From contig NZ_NXGV01000001.1 in NCBI RefSeq assembly GCF_002407605.1, positions 1,052,895 to 1,116,894 on the forward strand: a stretch of 64,000 bases of DNA. Direction: 5' to 3'. Each line of letters begins with the position of its first letter. The first letter of the stretch is position 1. The notes under the pieces were generated by a model. The model saw only the letters and a list, made by a program, of their open reading frames with translations, was not told the origin of the DNA and made no database searches. The translations under genes and the position numbers were made by a program. Source of the DNA: Marinobacter sp. ANT_B65 (GTDB taxonomy: Bacteria; Pseudomonadota; Gammaproteobacteria; Pseudomonadales; Oleiphilaceae). This document shows positions 57,816 through 64,000 of this stretch, one piece after another.

Positions 57816-58778
57816 GCACCGGAGAACAGCGTCGGCTATGCTTTGCTGAAATGCCTCGTAGCCTTTTGCGGTTGCATCGATGTCTGTGGCTAGTGGGTCC
57901 CAGGTGCTGAATGTTACGTCCAATCCCTCGGTAATTGAGTGCCACCACTGACGATTGAACTGCGGCTCCGTCAGCAGGCATGGGTGGTTTGCATTACGTA
58001 ACTGGTTCTGGACTTCGGCAATATGTTGTGCCCCCGGCGCCAGGTCCGGATTAAGTGTCAGTACACCCTCAACATTCAGGTTGTAGTGTTCGCCAAATTG
58101 GTTGAAGGCACTGTGATAGGCAAACAGGCTGATACCTTTCAAGGGTTCAAGCTGCTTGCGGATCTGAGCTTCTTTCTGGGCAATGGATTCCCGGAACTTT
58201 TCAAGATTCCGATCCAGGGCTTCATGATCTGCACCATCCAGTTTCACCAGGGCATCCCGAATACTCTCTGCCATGCTAACCGCCACCTGGGGATCTACCC
58301 AGATGTGCGGATCTGTTCCATCACCATGGTCATGACTATGCCCGTGATCACTATGACCTTGGTCATCATGGTCTTCGTGATCTTCGTGACCATCGTGGTC
58401 GTCGTGGTCAGCATGATGATCATCATGCTCTTGTTCATCAACATCGCCATCGGTGGTCATAAGCGAGACTGAGCGCTCACCAAATTCACTACCGGTTAAC
58501 AGACGGGTCAGGAACGTTTCCATTTCCGGGCCAATCCAGAAAATGATATCGGCACCTTCCAGGGCCCGTCGTTTTGACGGTGTCATTGAGTAATTATGAG
58601 GGCTGGCTCCTGGAGGGACCAGGGTGCTTGTTCGCATGTTTTCTGTTGCAACAGCGCGCACCAAGAGTTCCAGGGGTTTGATGGATGCCAGTATTTGCGT
58701 ATCTGCAAGAGTATTGCTGCCGTACAGGAGCGTGCTGGCGCTAAGAGCAATAGCTGTGGCGGTCTTGATTGTGCGCAT
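57792..58778 (-). CDS. znuA: Zinc ABC transporter substrate-binding protein ZnuA
   Basis: A 328-residue periplasmic zinc-binding protein. A signal peptide (to about TLADTQ) is followed by IKPLELLVRAV and the first zinc ligand His in PPGASPHNYSMTPSK. There is a roughly 40-residue loop of alternating His and Asp (about 118-155), then HIWVDPQ and FAYHSAFNQFGEHY. The acidic His-rich loop is a marker of zinc-specific members. No znuB or znuC gene is adjacent, so the rest of the importer is elsewhere. A Zur-like box lies upstream. Confidence 0.93.
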   Translation of the reverse strand: MRTIKTATAIALSASTLLYGSNTLADTQILASIKPLELLVRAVATENMRTSTLVPPGASPHNYSMTPSKRRALEGADIIFWIGPEMETFLTRLLTGSEFGERSVSLMTTDGDVDEQEHDDHHADHDDHDGHEDHEDHDDQGHSDHGHSHDHGDGTDPHIWVDPQVAVSMAESIRDALVKLDGADHEALDRNLEKFRESIAQKEAQIRKQLEPLKGISLFAYHSAFNQFGEHYNLNVEGVLTLNPDLAPGAQHIAEVQNQLRNANHPCLLTEPQFNRQWWHSITEGLDVTFSTWDPLATDIDATAKGYEAFQQSIADAVLRCLPENAEH

Positions 58779-58807
58779 GGTAATCGGTGTCCTGATAATT
58801 TAATAGA

Positions 58808-58824
58808 ATGTTATAATGTAACAT
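58808..58824 (-). promoter_or_regulatory. Zur-type operator upstream of znuA
   Basis: ATGTTATAATGTAACAT is a near-perfect palindrome that matches the Fur-family Zur box of gammaproteobacteria (GTTATAATATAAC core). It lies about 30 bp upstream of the znuA start and would repress znuA when zinc is plentiful. The rest of the 184 bp to gltX holds no further clear element. Confidence 0.75.
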
Positions 58825-58962
58825 AGTGTTTTGGCGGATCGCAAAATATGCTGTGCTTTAGGGGTATCGGCGTAACGTTACCCATGGCAGTCATGGGAAA
58901 TGTTGCCCGGACCGGTATAATAGCGGGCTTATCAAAAGGCCACCGACTTTCAGGAAGGTTTC

Positions 58963-60444
58963 ATGACTGTACGTACCCGAATTGCTCCATCACCCACCGG
59001 TGATCCACACGTTGGTACCGCCTATGTGGCACTGTTCAACCTGTGTTTTGCCCGGCAACACGGGGGACAGTTTATTCTGCGTATTGAAGATACCGACCAG
59101 GTACGCAGTACTGCGGAATCCGAGCAGGATATTCTCAAGGCGTTGCGCTGGTTAGGTCTTAACTGGGATGAAGGTCCTGACGTGGGTGGCCCCCACGGCC
59201 CCTATCGCCAGTCTGAACGTAAACACTCATATGGCCAGTACGCTGAAGATCTCGTTACTGCAGGCCATGCTTTTTATTGCTTCCGTACACCTGAAGAACT
59301 GGATGCCATTCGTGAAGAACGTAAGGCAAAAGGCCTGAATCCCGGTATCAAAGGGAATCTTGAGCTGTCTCAGGAAGAGGTAAAGCGCCGCCTGGATGCG
59401 GGCGAGTCCTACGTGATCCGAATGAAGGTGCCTGATGAAGGTGTCTGCGAAATTGAAGACATGCTTCGTGGCACGATAGAAATCGACTGGGCGCAGGTGG
59501 ATTGCCAGATTCTGCTTAAATCAGATGGCATGCCCACTTACCACCTCGCCAACGTGGTTGACGACCACCTGATGGAAATCACCCACGTACTGCGTGGCGA
59601 AGAATGGATCAACTCTGCGCCCAAGCACAAGCTGTTGTACCAGTATTTCGGATGGGAAATGCCTGTGCTTTGTCATTTGCCGCTTCTGCGTAACCCTGAC
59701 AAAAGCAAGCTGTCCAAGCGTAAGAATCCTACCAGTATTAATTTCTATGAGCGTATGGGCTTTTTACCGGAAGCCGTTACCAACTACCTTGGTCGCATGG
59801 GCTGGTCCATGCCGGATGAACGTGAAAAGTTCAGTCTGGATGAAATGATCGCAAACTTCGATATCCAGCGTGTCTCTCTTGGAGGCCCTGTTTTTGACGT
59901 TGAAAAGCTGCGCTGGCTTAACGGCCAGTGGCTGCGTGACGAACTTACAGAAGATCAGTTTGTCGAGCGCCTGCGTCAGTGGTGGTTTAACGAAGACGCG
60001 CTTAAAGCTCTGGTTCCGCATATCAAGGGCAGGGCGGAAGTGTTCTCTGATGTGGCGCCCATGGCTCAGTTCATGTTCTCGGGCATGCTGAACCTGAAAC
60101 CAGAGGACTTTGTTCATAACAAGTTGGAAGAAGGTCAGATCAAGCGAGTGCTCCAGTTTACCTTGTGGAAGCTCGAGGCTCAGCGCCACTGGAGTAAAGA
60201 CATGATCTTTGCCGATATCAAATTCCTGGCCAAGGCCATGGATCTGAAAATGGGTGACTTCATGTTCTCTGTTTTCGTGGCAATTGCAGGCTCCCCTAAT
60301 TCCTGGTCTGTTATGGACTCCATGGAAGTGCTGGGCCCTGATATGACCCGTGCCCGTTTGCGACAGGCTCTTGAAGTGCTTGGTGGTTTCTCCAAGAAAG
60401 AAACCAAGAAAGTAGAAAAAGAATACGCTGCATTGAGTGCTTGA
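58963..60444 (+). CDS. gltX: Glutamate--tRNA ligase
   Basis: A 493-residue class I synthetase. The HIGH-type motif is [14 protein letters not shown], and the KMSKS-type loop is [12 protein letters not shown]. It charges tRNA-Glu, and a tRNA-Glu gene lies 200 bp downstream. Start ATG 58963 has an AGGAAGG ribosome site. Confidence 0.96.
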   Translation: MTVRTRIAPSPTGDPHVGTAYVALFNLCFARQHGGQFILRIEDTDQVRSTAESEQDILKALRWLGLNWDEGPDVGGPHGPYRQSERKHSYGQYAEDLVTAGHAFYCFRTPEELDAIREERKAKGLNPGIKGNLELSQEEVKRRLDAGESYVIRMKVPDEGVCEIEDMLRGTIEIDWAQVDCQILLKSDGMPTYHLANVVDDHLMEITHVLRGEEWINSAPKHKLLYQYFGWEMPVLCHLPLLRNPDKSKLSKRKNPTSINFYERMGFLPEAVTNYLGRMGWSMPDEREKFSLDEMIANFDIQRVSLGGPVFDVEKLRWLNGQWLRDELTEDQFVERLRQWWFNEDALKALVPHIKGRAEVFSDVAPMAQFMFSGMLNLKPEDFVHNKLEEGQIKRVLQFTLWKLEAQRHWSKDMIFADIKFLAKAMDLKMGDFMFSVFVAIAGSPNSWSVMDSMEVLGPDMTRARLRQALEVLGGFSKKETKKVEKEYAALSA

Positions 60445-60517
60445 TAACCAGTTTGGTGAATAAATGATCGGTCTGGACAGGGAAGTTCAGAAAACTGGAA
60501 AAAAGTAGGGCTAAAGG

Positions 60518-60546
60518 TTGACGCCCATAGGGTGGATCCTTAATAT
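60518..60546 (+). promoter_or_regulatory. tRNA operon promoter
   Basis: TTGACG (60518-60523) and TAATAT (60541-60546) are separated by 17 bp, 14 bp before the tRNA-Ala gene. This fits a strong sigma-70 promoter for the two-tRNA unit. Confidence 0.65.
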
Positions 60547-60559
60547 ACGCATCCGTTGA

Positions 60560-60635
60560 GGGGCCATAGCTCAGCTGGGAGAGCGCAACACTGGCAGTGT
60601 TGAGGTCGGCGGTTCGATCCCGCCTGGCTCCACCA
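60560..60635 (+). tRNA. tRNA-Ala (anticodon GGC)
   Basis: The 76-nt gene folds as a normal cloverleaf: acceptor GGGGCCA / TGGCTCC (one G-T pair), anticodon stem CAACA/TGTTG with loop CTGGCAG giving anticodon GGC, and T arm GGCGG-TTCGATC-CCGCC. The CCA end is encoded. Confidence 0.96.
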
Positions 60636-60642
60636 ATTTCTA

Positions 60643-60718
60643 GTCCCCTTCGTCTAGTGGCCTAGGACTCCGCCCTTTCACGGCGGCAACAGGGGTTCGA
60701 ACCCCCTAGGGGACGCCA
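60643..60718 (+). tRNA. tRNA-Glu (anticodon TTC)
   Basis: The 76-nt gene has acceptor GTCCCCT / AGGGGAC, anticodon stem CCGCC/GGCGG with loop CTTTCAC giving anticodon TTC, and the T loop TTCGAAC. CCA is encoded. It follows tRNA-Ala by 7 bp and shares its transcript. Confidence 0.96.
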
Positions 60719-60760
60719 ATACGGCTTGACGGTTTAGTCCACCGGATAGCCATCAAAAAA

Positions 60761-60782
60761 ACCGCCTTCGGGCGGTTTTTTT
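60761..60782 (+). terminator. Rho-independent terminator of the tRNA unit
   Basis: ACCGCC-TTCG-GGCGGT is followed by a run of T. It is a tight hairpin with a UUCG-type tetraloop 43 bp after tRNA-Glu. Confidence 0.93.
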
Positions 60783-60805
60783 GTGTGTGCAGGAAACATG
60801 AAGTA

Positions 60806-61657
60806 TTAGCGCAGGGCTATGGCTCCCTTACCAACACCTTCGTAGGCTTTTACCTGGATAGTATCCGCTGGGAACTCCGCTTTAAGCTGGCCGGCAATGT
60901 GTGCTGCGATCAATTCGACAGTAGTGTCTGTGTTGAGCATGTAAACCCTGTTTTCAGGCAGGGTCAGGGCAAATTCCCCCTGATTGGCTTCATACTCGAA
61001 AGTTATATAGCGTGTGCCATCTTCTCCTGCATGCCTGCGAGTCACATCTTCCTCGCTGCCCACATAAATATCCTGCCAGAGCTTCGCCCAGGAATGCTCC
61101 AGGTCATAGTCCCGGTGGCCGTTGCGGTCAATGCGAATAGGAGAGCGGTGGCCGTGGGCTATGCGCTGGCAGTTTCCCAGGTGCTTTTTCAGGCCGTGTA
61201 CATAGTGGTAATAGGCCCCTTCAATTACATCTTCCCGGAGGTTGATCTCTACAGTGGTTACGTTTGCCGGCAAAACCGCCATCAGTTCGCGTTCCAGCAG
61301 GGCTGCAACCGCTGATGGCACCACCCGCTCCGAAGAAAGCCACACTGTGGCTTCGTCCGGTGACCGGTGCACTATGTGGCTGCCATCGGTAAGTGCCCAG
61401 GTAAAAGTGTCTGGCGTATCCTGATTCCAGGAGAGGCCTTCGTAGCCACGGGGTATTACCAGTCGGTGATCCACACGCTCATCTATAATGCGCTTGATTG
61501 TGCGTTTTACGTTGCTGAAATCGAATACCATGCCCTGGTCGTCAAGCTCGCCTCCCAGTACAACGTCTGCAATCCAGCTTTCCCCGACCAGCCCGCGGGT
61601 GGGGTCAAGGTAGGCGAAATCAATAACGGTGAGGTTGTCTACAAACAGGTGGTTCAT
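60806..61657 (-). CDS. 6-pyruvoyl-tetrahydropterin synthase-like (QueD-fold) protein
   Basis: A 283-residue protein with two PTPS/QueD-like halves. The first holds VLGGELDDQGMVFDFSNVKR and IIDERVDHRLVIP. The second holds the His-rich CQRIAHGHRSPI followed by a similar strand pattern. Normal QueD is about 120 residues, so this is a double-length relative, whose enzymatic role in queuosine or pterin metabolism is not settled. The ATG at 61657 is preceded in frame by TTG, which I do not use. Confidence 0.78.
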   Translation of the reverse strand: MNHLFVDNLTVIDFAYLDPTRGLVGESWIADVVLGGELDDQGMVFDFSNVKRTIKRIIDERVDHRLVIPRGYEGLSWNQDTPDTFTWALTDGSHIVHRSPDEATVWLSSERVVPSAVAALLERELMAVLPANVTTVEINLREDVIEGAYYHYVHGLKKHLGNCQRIAHGHRSPIRIDRNGHRDYDLEHSWAKLWQDIYVGSEEDVTRRHAGEDGTRYITFEYEANQGEFALTLPENRVYMLNTDTTVELIAAHIAGQLKAEFPADTIQVKAYEGVGKGAIALR

Positions 61658-61792
61658 CAAGTGTCCGGACGGGTATGGTTGAATGATGTGAGGATTCTAG
61701 CAAAAATCCGTAATGAGTGACCTGCCGGATGAATGGTCTGAGTCTATTCATGTCATTGTTCCGGTCTTCATCTTTTTCTCAGGAGCGAAATC

Positions 61793-62443
61793 ATAGCTGC
61801 CTCTGTTCATGATCGCGATCAGGATTTTCCGGCACTTGTTCTTGCAGCTGGTGCATCCAGCCGTTTCGGGCGTCCCAAAGCCATGTTGACTGTAAGTAAT
61901 CAGGGTGGTGTGAGTCATTCTCTGTTGGACTGCGCCATTGGTCAGGGCCGGGTGCTCAGCAGGAACGTTCGAGTTGTGTGTGGTGCCTGGTACCCTCTGA
62001 TTCGCTTTCGGTGTCGTGCCCAGCCGTGTCGGTGGGTGCGTGTCGCAGACTGGCAGGAGGGTATGGCAGCCTCGCTGGCGGCTGGCATCCGTAGCCTGGG
62101 GCCACACGCTAAAGGTGTGTTTGTGCTGCTGGGGGACCAGCCACTACTGGACCCACAGGCTCTTGAAATATTAGGCGAAACGGCGCGCAGTTTTCCCGGT
62201 CAGGCCGTTGCGGCGGACTACGGCCGTCACCCCGGTGTGCCTGCCTATCTGCCCCGGAAACTTTGGTCAGATGTGCTGGCACTGAAAGGTGACCGGGGTG
62301 CTGGTAGTGTGCTGGCTGAAGCTGATGCAACCCGGCTGTATATTCCGGGTGTCCATGATGATGTGGACACCCCGGAAGACTGGTGCAGGATCCGCAACGC
62401 GGTTACCCGAACAGGCCAGCGAGCCAGGCAGCCCCAAGGCTGA
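61793..62443 (+). CDS. MobA/MocA-like nucleotidyltransferase with unusual start
   Basis: The frame encodes a NTP-transferase of about 216 residues. The nucleotide-binding signature [15 protein letters not shown] (nt 61835-61879) lies before the first ATG in frame (61883), so the real protein must begin earlier. No ATG, GTG or TTG occurs in frame back to the stop at 61739-61741. An AGGAG ribosome site (61781-61785) is correctly spaced for an ATA at 61793, followed by [13 protein letters not shown]. Later motifs [10 protein letters not shown] and [13 protein letters not shown] fit the family that transfers CMP or GMP to molybdopterin. A frameshift that removed an upstream ATG is the alternative. 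Its 3' end overlaps the next gene by 41 bp. Confidence 0.7.
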   Translation: MAASVHDRDQDFPALVLAAGASSRFGRPKAMLTVSNQGGVSHSLLDCAIGQGRVLSRNVRVVCGAWYPLIRFRCRAQPCRWVRVADWQEGMAASLAAGIRSLGPHAKGVFVLLGDQPLLDPQALEILGETARSFPGQAVAADYGRHPGVPAYLPRKLWSDVLALKGDRGAGSVLAEADATRLYIPGVHDDVDTPEDWCRIRNAVTRTGQRARQPQG

Positions 62444-63488
62444 ATATACCAAGCCCCAGGGCCAGCGCAACAGTGTAGATTCTGGATGTTGCAGAGCGTT
62501 GCTGAGCCACAAACATATCAATGGTGCGCTGGGCAATATCTTCAGCTGTTTCACGGGAAATCTCGTGGGCCTGCTGTATTGCTTCAGACTGAAGCGTTTG
62601 CCAGAACTCTGTGTCGATGGTCTGAACACTGGTTATGTGGTCCTTCAACTCCGCCATGTGGTTGCTGGTAAAGCCCGAGTTGCGTGACAGCTCCTTTTTA
62701 AACTCTGCGAGTTCACGCCCCAGATTGAGATTAACTTCGGCTGCCACTTCATCGCGCAGGTTTTGGGTGCGTTCTTCTATCATTCCGCTTATTGCGTTCA
62801 GCCGCTCTTCAATCACACTGTCCTGTTTGCTGCTTGATTCATCCAGCGCCCGTTTGAGGTGATCAAACTGTTCATCAAACAAGGAACTGAGCAGTTCGTG
62901 AAGGCGGTTGTTGACGTGCGTTTTAACGGCGGAATGTGAAATCTGCTCGATCAGATTACTGGTAAGTGGAGCGATGCTGGCCGGGATGTCACCGTTGTGG
63001 GGAGCTTCATCTTCGGGCGGCTCAGGTTCTGCATTGTCTGGCATATCCTCCAGACAGATGTCTGTAAGGGGTTCCCTGTCATCCTGAGGGGCCTCTGACA
63101 GTGTGGCTGCTATAACATCGCTTGCAAGTTGGTCCAGAACCAGGCCCAGGCGGTCAGGCGGAGTTGGTTTTGTCAGGATGTTATAAACACCGAAGTTTTT
63201 CGCCTCCTTTGTGAAGGATGAAGACTTCTGGGACGTGCACATAATGATTGGTATGTCGGCAGTATCGGGATTGCCTTTGATGGCCTTGGTGGCTTCGACC
63301 CCGTTCATCCCGGGCATCAGGTGGTCCATAAAGATGACATCAGGGTGTTCCCGGCTGCTGAGGAGTTCCAGAGCTTCTTCCGCAGAGCCGGCCATGCTTA
63401 CCTGTATGCCGCGGTCTTCCAGTAACTTGCGCAGGGCGAATCTGGCTACTTTGGAGTCGTCTACCAGAAGAGCGTTCTTGATCTCCAT
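62403..63488 (-). CDS. Response-regulator receiver protein with C-terminal membrane anchor
   Basis: A 361-residue protein. The N-terminal REC domain (residues 1-120) has acidic pair Asp 10/11, phospho-acceptor Asp 55 in [10 protein letters not shown] and a KP motif (LTKPTPPDR). A linker rich in Asp, Glu and Pro is followed by a long coiled-coil-like region (about 180-330) and a single terminal hydrophobic segment ([15 protein letters not shown]). Receiver proteins are normally cytosolic, so a tail anchor is unusual. No output enzyme domain is seen; it may organise a complex at the membrane. Confidence 0.82.
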   Translation of the reverse strand: MEIKNALLVDDSKVARFALRKLLEDRGIQVSMAGSAEEALELLSSREHPDVIFMDHLMPGMNGVEATKAIKGNPDTADIPIIMCTSQKSSSFTKEAKNFGVYNILTKPTPPDRLGLVLDQLASDVIAATLSEAPQDDREPLTDICLEDMPDNAEPEPPEDEAPHNGDIPASIAPLTSNLIEQISHSAVKTHVNNRLHELLSSLFDEQFDHLKRALDESSSKQDSVIEERLNAISGMIEERTQNLRDEVAAEVNLNLGRELAEFKKELSRNSGFTSNHMAELKDHITSVQTIDTEFWQTLQSEAIQQAHEISRETAEDIAQRTIDMFVAQQRSATSRIYTVALALGLGIFSLGAAWLAGLFG

Positions 63489-63530
63489 CTCACTACCTCA
63501 GGCTGTTACTTGAATCGCGTTGTATTGTCG

Positions 63531-63547
63531 GGCCGGCATTGCCGGCC
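63531..63547. repeat. GC-rich short hairpin
   Basis: GGCCGGC-ATT-GCCGGCC is a perfect 7-bp inverted repeat between the receiver protein and the partial membrane protein gene. No T-run follows. It could end transcription of the upstream minus-strand gene. Confidence 0.35.
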
Positions 63548-63653
63548 TTGGTGGGGTTGTTATATGTAAATTCGTCAGTGGTTTGATCTTACCCAGCGTG
63601 AGCCGGATTATATAACTGAAAAGTGTCTGGTCTTGGTGAGAATGTTGTCCAAA

Positions 63654-64000
63654 TCACATTTTAGCCGGAAGTTGGTCATGGTTGAGCTGTTCCCATGCTT
63701 TCATGTAGACGTCGGCCTCGTATTCGTAAGGTGATTTGAAGGGCGTCAGAACAAAGTCAAAGATCAGAAAGAAAAAGCCAACCGACGCCCAGGCGATGGC
63801 AAAAGTGCTGAGCATTGTGGCTTGTACTTCAGGATTCGAGTTCACGAAGTCCTCGAGTAATGGAATCAGGTCAGAGGCAAGAACCACCGGGTTGAAGCTG
63901 GACAGCACCAGGGGAACCCAGAAGGCCATGAATACAGGGAAGAAACCAAACGACCAGAGCAGACGGCGAGCCAGATAAATGGCAACTTCGCGCCAGAAAC
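63654..64000 (-). CDS. C-terminal part of an inner-membrane protein, function unknown
   Basis: The frame is open to the right edge of the window; 115 residues are visible. It starts in a helix-rich part (WREVAIYLARRLLWSFGFF) and includes further hydrophobic stretches (VFMAFWVPLVLSSF and STFAIAWASVGFFFLIFDFVL). A polar C terminus follows, with YEYEADVYMKAWEQLN. At least two membrane segments are present. I recognise no family. An internal ATG at 63929 is not the true start, since the same frame codes upstream of it. Confidence 0.65.
   Translation of the reverse strand, partial: FWREVAIYLARRLLWSFGFFPVFMAFWVPLVLSSFNPVVLASDLIPLLEDFVNSNPEVQATMLSTFAIAWASVGFFFLIFDFVLTPFKSPYEYEADVYMKAWEQLNHDQLPAKM

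Noticed and set aside
58330..58440. Repetitive CAT/GTC-rich DNA that could be taken for a simple repeat or CRISPR-like array
   Set aside because: It is the His/Asp-rich metal loop of znuA; spacing is irregular and no spacers exist.

Overview
The window looks like a chromosome segment of a marine gammaproteobacterium close to Marinobacter. Supporting signs are the complete sodium-pumping NADH:quinone reductase operon with apbE and nqrM, the gene order psrA / methylthioinosine phosphorylase / csiV / mfd / gap / nqrABCDEF / apbE / nqrM / sth / phosphodiesterase (which I recall as largely shared with the PA3006-PA2990 region of Pseudomonas aeruginosa), a ydbH-ynbE-ydbL operon, and fatty-acid-type regulation by PsrA. 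Names rest on motif recognition and memory of families; no search was run.

Layout. 1-4081: end of a membrane protein, psrA with two operator boxes over its promoter, an L,D-transpeptidase, an MscS-type channel and a nucleoside phosphorylase. 4059-8341 (minus): csiV and mfd. 8531-18944 (plus): long-form GAPDH, the nqr operon and soluble transhydrogenase. 18956-26396 (minus): phosphodiesterase, DAHP synthase, TerB-like protein, transaldolase, dusA, an ADP-ribosylglycohydrolase-like protein, an unlisted 52-residue secreted peptide and a 5'-nucleotidase.

27087-36417 is an accessory island. Five overlapping plus-strand genes encode a Z1-domain SF2 ATPase, a PD-(D/E)XK (DUF4420-type) nuclease-like protein, a GHKL/MutL-MORC-like ATPase and two proteins I do not recognise. 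They are followed by a convergent C5-cytosine methyltransferase and a divergent Vsr mismatch endonuclease. This looks like an anti-phage or modification-linked system of the MutL-Z1-DUF4420 type, but without the AIPR protein I would expect from the catalogued version. It is the best candidate for an undescribed system here. To its left is about 690 bp without a credible gene. To its right are a truncated methyltransferase, a hemerythrin gene and a scar of two gene remnants, so this is a recombination-prone junction.

37848-50222: MFS transporter, Lrp regulator divergent from a fused indolepyruvate ferredoxin oxidoreductase, and a six-gene minus-strand operon (2OG-Fe(II) oxygenase, BMP-type ABC importer, PucR regulator) that looks like nucleobase or nucleoside uptake and oxidation. 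50604-58778: YdbH-YnbE-YdbL envelope lipid-transport set, a DUF5610-type protein, an FMN-dependent alpha-hydroxy acid dehydrogenase, a trans-sulfuration PLP enzyme, an AEC transporter and ZnuA behind a Zur-like box. 58963-64000: gltX, tRNA-Ala and tRNA-Glu with promoter and terminator, a PTPS-like protein, a MobA-like nucleotidyltransferase without a usual start codon, a membrane-anchored response-regulator protein and a cut-off membrane protein.

Most of the window is housekeeping. The unusual biology is concentrated in the island, the oxygenase/ABC operon and a few genes with odd starts or missing motifs.
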